The notes beneath the pieces were generated by a model that worked only from the letters and a program-made list of their open reading frames with translations, did not search any database and was not told the DNA's origin. A stretch of 8,348 bases of DNA from an uncultured Eubacteriales bacterium (lineage in GTDB: Bacteria > Bacillota > Clostridia > Oscillospirales > Acutalibacteraceae), in assembly GCA_900321595.1 (NCBI GenBank), contig ONWP01000071.1:1-8348 (forward strand). The letters are read 5' to 3'. A program made the translations under genes and the position numbers. Below, one piece after another: positions 6,716 to 8,348 of the stretch (position 1 is the first letter of the stretch; every line of letters starts with the position of its first letter).

Positions 6716-7524
6716 CTCTTAACGAGACCGCGCAGGAAGGAGATCGCGCTGGGCGCTTTCTCATATCCCTTCAAGGTCAGCATATCGGAAGGGATCCCGG
6801 CGCTGACGGTCGAAAACGCAACAGTCATCGTCGTTTTTCCCGACGCCTTGTTGACGATATCGCATTGAACAAGCTTGTCATTCTGCGTATAGAGCTTCGT
6901 GATCGACTCATTCTCGGGAGATTCGAATTCCGTACAGAGACCTGCGCTGCCGTTGATCGTCACAGGATAGGAACGAACCTGCGTGCTGTCGTCCTCAAGC
7001 CCTTCATTGGTCAGCTCCGAGATGGAAGTCAGGTCAAAGTTATCAAGCCCCAGCGCCGAAAGCACACGATCGGAGATCTCGATATACATCTTGGTCGAAG
7101 GCATCAGCAGATACGTCGTACCGTCGATCACAACGATGCCGAGCGAAAGGCCTTCAGTCGTAACGTTGATCTGCACGTTGTGTCCGTCGCTGGCAAACAC
7201 GACCGGCATATCGCTGCCGTCCTCAGAGAAGATCGAGCCCTCGAAATAGACTTTACCGCTGCGGAAGATCTGCGCCTCGGCGCCGATCTGATCGAGCGGA
7301 TCCACGTTCGGATCCGCCGTCAGGGCGGTCGTGGTCTCATTCGGCGCGTTCGTGAGCGGCGTGATGACGTTGTTGCTCTGCACCGTCACATATTCGCCGG
7401 AGACGAGATTGGTCGCGTCGAGCTGCGACGCGTTATCAGAGATACTTCCCTTCTTTACGCAGCCGGTCAGGACCAGCAGCATGACGAGCGTCAGGCAGAG
7501 AAATGCGATAATTCCTTTTTTCAT
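6712..7524 (-). CDS. Secreted lipoprotein of unknown function
   Basis: A 270-residue lipoprotein. The signal peptide is MKKG followed by a hydrophobic core and the lipobox LTGC; Cys22 would be lipidated and retained on the outer face of the membrane. Residues about 23-75 are a Ser/Thr/Asn-rich spacer. Residues about 78-267 are a beta-rich-looking domain without recognisable catalytic motifs, ending in LTLKGYEKAPSAISFLRGL. The same domain recurs in the membrane-anchored protein two genes downstream, so the two are paralogues. By overall pattern it could be a LolA/LppX-like ligand-binding fold, but this is only a guess. The ATG at 7522-7524 is chosen because it begins the signal peptide and has an AAAGGG site 9 bases upstream; a longer frame reaches an ATG at 7608 but would cross the promoter. 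Its stop overlaps the dehydrogenase start. Confidence 0.88.
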   Translation of the reverse strand: MKKGIIAFLCLTLVMLLVLTGCVKKGSISDNASQLDATNLVSGEYVTVQSNNVITPLTNAPNETTTALTADPNVDPLDQIGAEAQIFRSGKVYFEGSIFSEDGSDMPVVFASDGHNVQINVTTEGLSLGIVVIDGTTYLLMPSTKMYIEISDRVLSALGLDNFDLTSISELTNEGLEDDSTQVRSYPVTINGSAGLCTEFESPENESITKLYTQNDKLVQCDIVNKASGKTTMTVAFSTVSAGIPSDMLTLKGYEKAPSAISFLRGLVKS

Positions 7525-7533
7525 GAATAAACA

Positions 7534-7539
7534 CCCTTT
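7534..7539 (-). promoter_or_regulatory. Ribosome binding site fixing the lipoprotein start
   Basis: AAAGGG on the minus strand lies 9 bases before the ATG at 7522-7524. It supports that start over the in-frame ATG at 7606-7608. Confidence 0.6.
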
Positions 7540-7555
7540 ACGCGTTTGTATTTCT

Positions 7556-7584
7556 ATTTTACATGAACGAATCGAAAAAATCAA
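7556..7584 (-). promoter_or_regulatory. SigA-type promoter for the lipoprotein operon
   Basis: On the minus strand, TTGATT (7579-7584) and TAAAAT (7556-7561) are separated by exactly 17 bases (7562-7578). They match the vegetative consensus at 4 of 6 and 5 of 6 positions. The -35 box lies directly after the stop codon of the upstream glycerophosphotransferase gene (7586-7588). Transcription would start near 7549, about 25 bases before the lipoprotein start codon, leaving a short leader with the ribosome site. No terminator is visible between the two genes, so readthrough may add to this promoter. Confidence 0.65.
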
Positions 7585-7585
7585 G

Positions 7586-8348
7586 TTAAAGCGCAAATCT
7601 GCGAACAAGATATTTATACAGCCTTTCGCAGGTGCGCCCGTCCGTGTAGTCGTGGAACCGGTGCATCTGCGCGTTTCGCGCCTCGGCGTAGGGATCGTTG
7701 CCGTCGGCCACGTCGCGAATAAACGCTTCGAGGTCGTCAGTCGTATTTAAATACGCGCAGATGTAATTTGCCTTGAAATCATCAAAATACATCGGCCATT
7801 TTGCCTTGAACTCGTCCAGGTCTTCCACGGCCAGCGCGATCGGACGATCCAACAGCAGATAGTCGTAATAAACGGAGGAATAATCCGTGATCAGCGCGTC
7901 CGTTTCCGTCAGGAAATCATAGAGCGTCAGGCCGCGGCTGTCCAGATACGCGTTGTCGGCCAGCACGATATTGCTCATGTCGGCCAGATGCAGCACAGAC
8001 GTATCCTGCACGGGATGCGGCCGCAGATACAGGATCACGTTGTTCCGCCGCAGACACTCGTTGACGCGCGCAAGATCCTCTCGCGTTTTGAAGACCGGGA
8101 ACCCCAGCGGGAACCGGGAGTCGATCCGCAGATCGCCGTCCTTCGCGTGCTGACGATAGGTCGGCATCCATACGATGCAGCGGCTGCCGTCCGTTTCACG
8201 CTTGCCTCTGTGGGCGGCGAGCACGTCGCCGCGGCAGTAGCCGAAGTTCACCATGTTGTCGTCGGTGTCGTGGATGCTGTAGAAATGGTCGTTAAACAGG
8301 TACGTCGTGATCGTATTGACGTCGACTTCGCCTTTTTTATAATCATAC
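7586..8348 (-). CDS. CDP-glycerol glycerophosphotransferase family protein (C-terminal part)
   Basis: The frame runs off the right edge, leaving about 254 residues of the C-terminal catalytic portion; the true start is outside. Enzymes of this family (TagB/TagF type) transfer glycerol phosphate from CDP-glycerol to build teichoic acid or similar phosphoglycerol polymers at the cytoplasmic membrane face. Visible family marks are WMPTYR (8153-8170), the histidine motif YLRPHP (about 8012-8029), and TDYSSVYYDYLLLDRP (7841-7888), followed by MYFDDF and the C-terminal HDYTDGRTCERLYKYL. The N-terminal WHG-type motif would lie beyond the window. An internal ATG at 8252-8254 is not the start, since the frame stays open upstream for at least 31 more codons with plausible sequence (KGEVDVNTITTYLFNDHFYS). 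Whether it is a primase, a polymerase or a capsule enzyme cannot be told from this half. Confidence 0.9.
   Translation of the reverse strand, partial: YDYKKGEVDVNTITTYLFNDHFYSIHDTDDNMVNFGYCRGDVLAAHRGKRETDGSRCIVWMPTYRQHAKDGDLRIDSRFPLGFPVFKTREDLARVNECLRRNNVILYLRPHPVQDTSVLHLADMSNIVLADNAYLDSRGLTLYDFLTETDALITDYSSVYYDYLLLDRPIALAVEDLDEFKAKWPMYFDDFKANYICAYLNTTDDLEAFIRDVADGNDPYAEARNAQMHRFHDYTDGRTCERLYKYLVRRFAL

Noticed and set aside
7522..7608. A longer lipoprotein reading frame starting at the ATG at 7606-7608
   Set aside because: It would add 28 residues in front of a perfect lipoprotein signal peptide, overlap the upstream gene end and contain the promoter. The ATG at 7522-7524 has a ribosome site.
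8252..8254. ATG as the start of the glycerophosphotransferase
   Set aside because: The frame stays open to the window edge with plausible protein sequence, and the family needs a longer N-terminal region.

Overview
The window comes from a Gram-positive-type bacterium, most likely a Clostridia member of the Oscillospirales/Ruminococcaceae kind. This rests on a CDP-glycerol (teichoic-acid type) glycerophosphotransferase, strong AAGGAG-type ribosome binding sites, a lipoprotein with a classical lipobox, moderately GC-rich coding sequence and compact gene spacing. The genus cannot be fixed from the sequence alone. No phage, insertion sequence, CRISPR array, tRNA or rRNA was seen, and no gap between genes is longer than about 60 bp.

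The left half (1-4790) is a co-directional plus-strand run. It holds the last 30 codons of an unrecognised gene, then a C-terminally membrane-anchored protein that looks like a CinA relative stripped of its signature motifs. UDP-glucose 4-epimerase (galE), homoserine dehydrogenase (hom) and aspartate kinase (lysC) follow. The last two are the entry and branch-point enzymes of the aspartate pathway to threonine, methionine and lysine, and they sit 16 bp apart. Inside lysC there is a near-perfect Shine-Dalgarno sequence and an in-frame ATG just before the regulatory ACT domains. This predicts a separately translated regulatory subunit, as known for Bacillus aspartokinase II. A hairpin plus T-run ends the run.

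The right half (4849-8348) is transcribed from the minus strand and converges on that terminator. Reading in its own direction it holds the C-terminal part of a CDP-glycerol glycerophosphotransferase, a good SigA-type promoter, a secreted lipoprotein, a short-chain dehydrogenase starting at TTG inside the lipoprotein stop codon, and a second envelope protein. The dehydrogenase closely resembles the FabG-like enzymes annotated as EF-P 5-aminopentanone reductase (YmfI). The second envelope protein is a paralogue of the lipoprotein's exported domain, tethered by a transmembrane anchor and a long Ala/Thr/Gly linker. The two paralogues flanking a cytosolic reductase form the least explained cassette here.

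The most interesting observations are the degenerate CinA-like membrane protein, the internal lysC start, the paralogous envelope pair around the reductase, and the small gate residue in GalE that suggests epimerisation of N-acetylated sugars as well.
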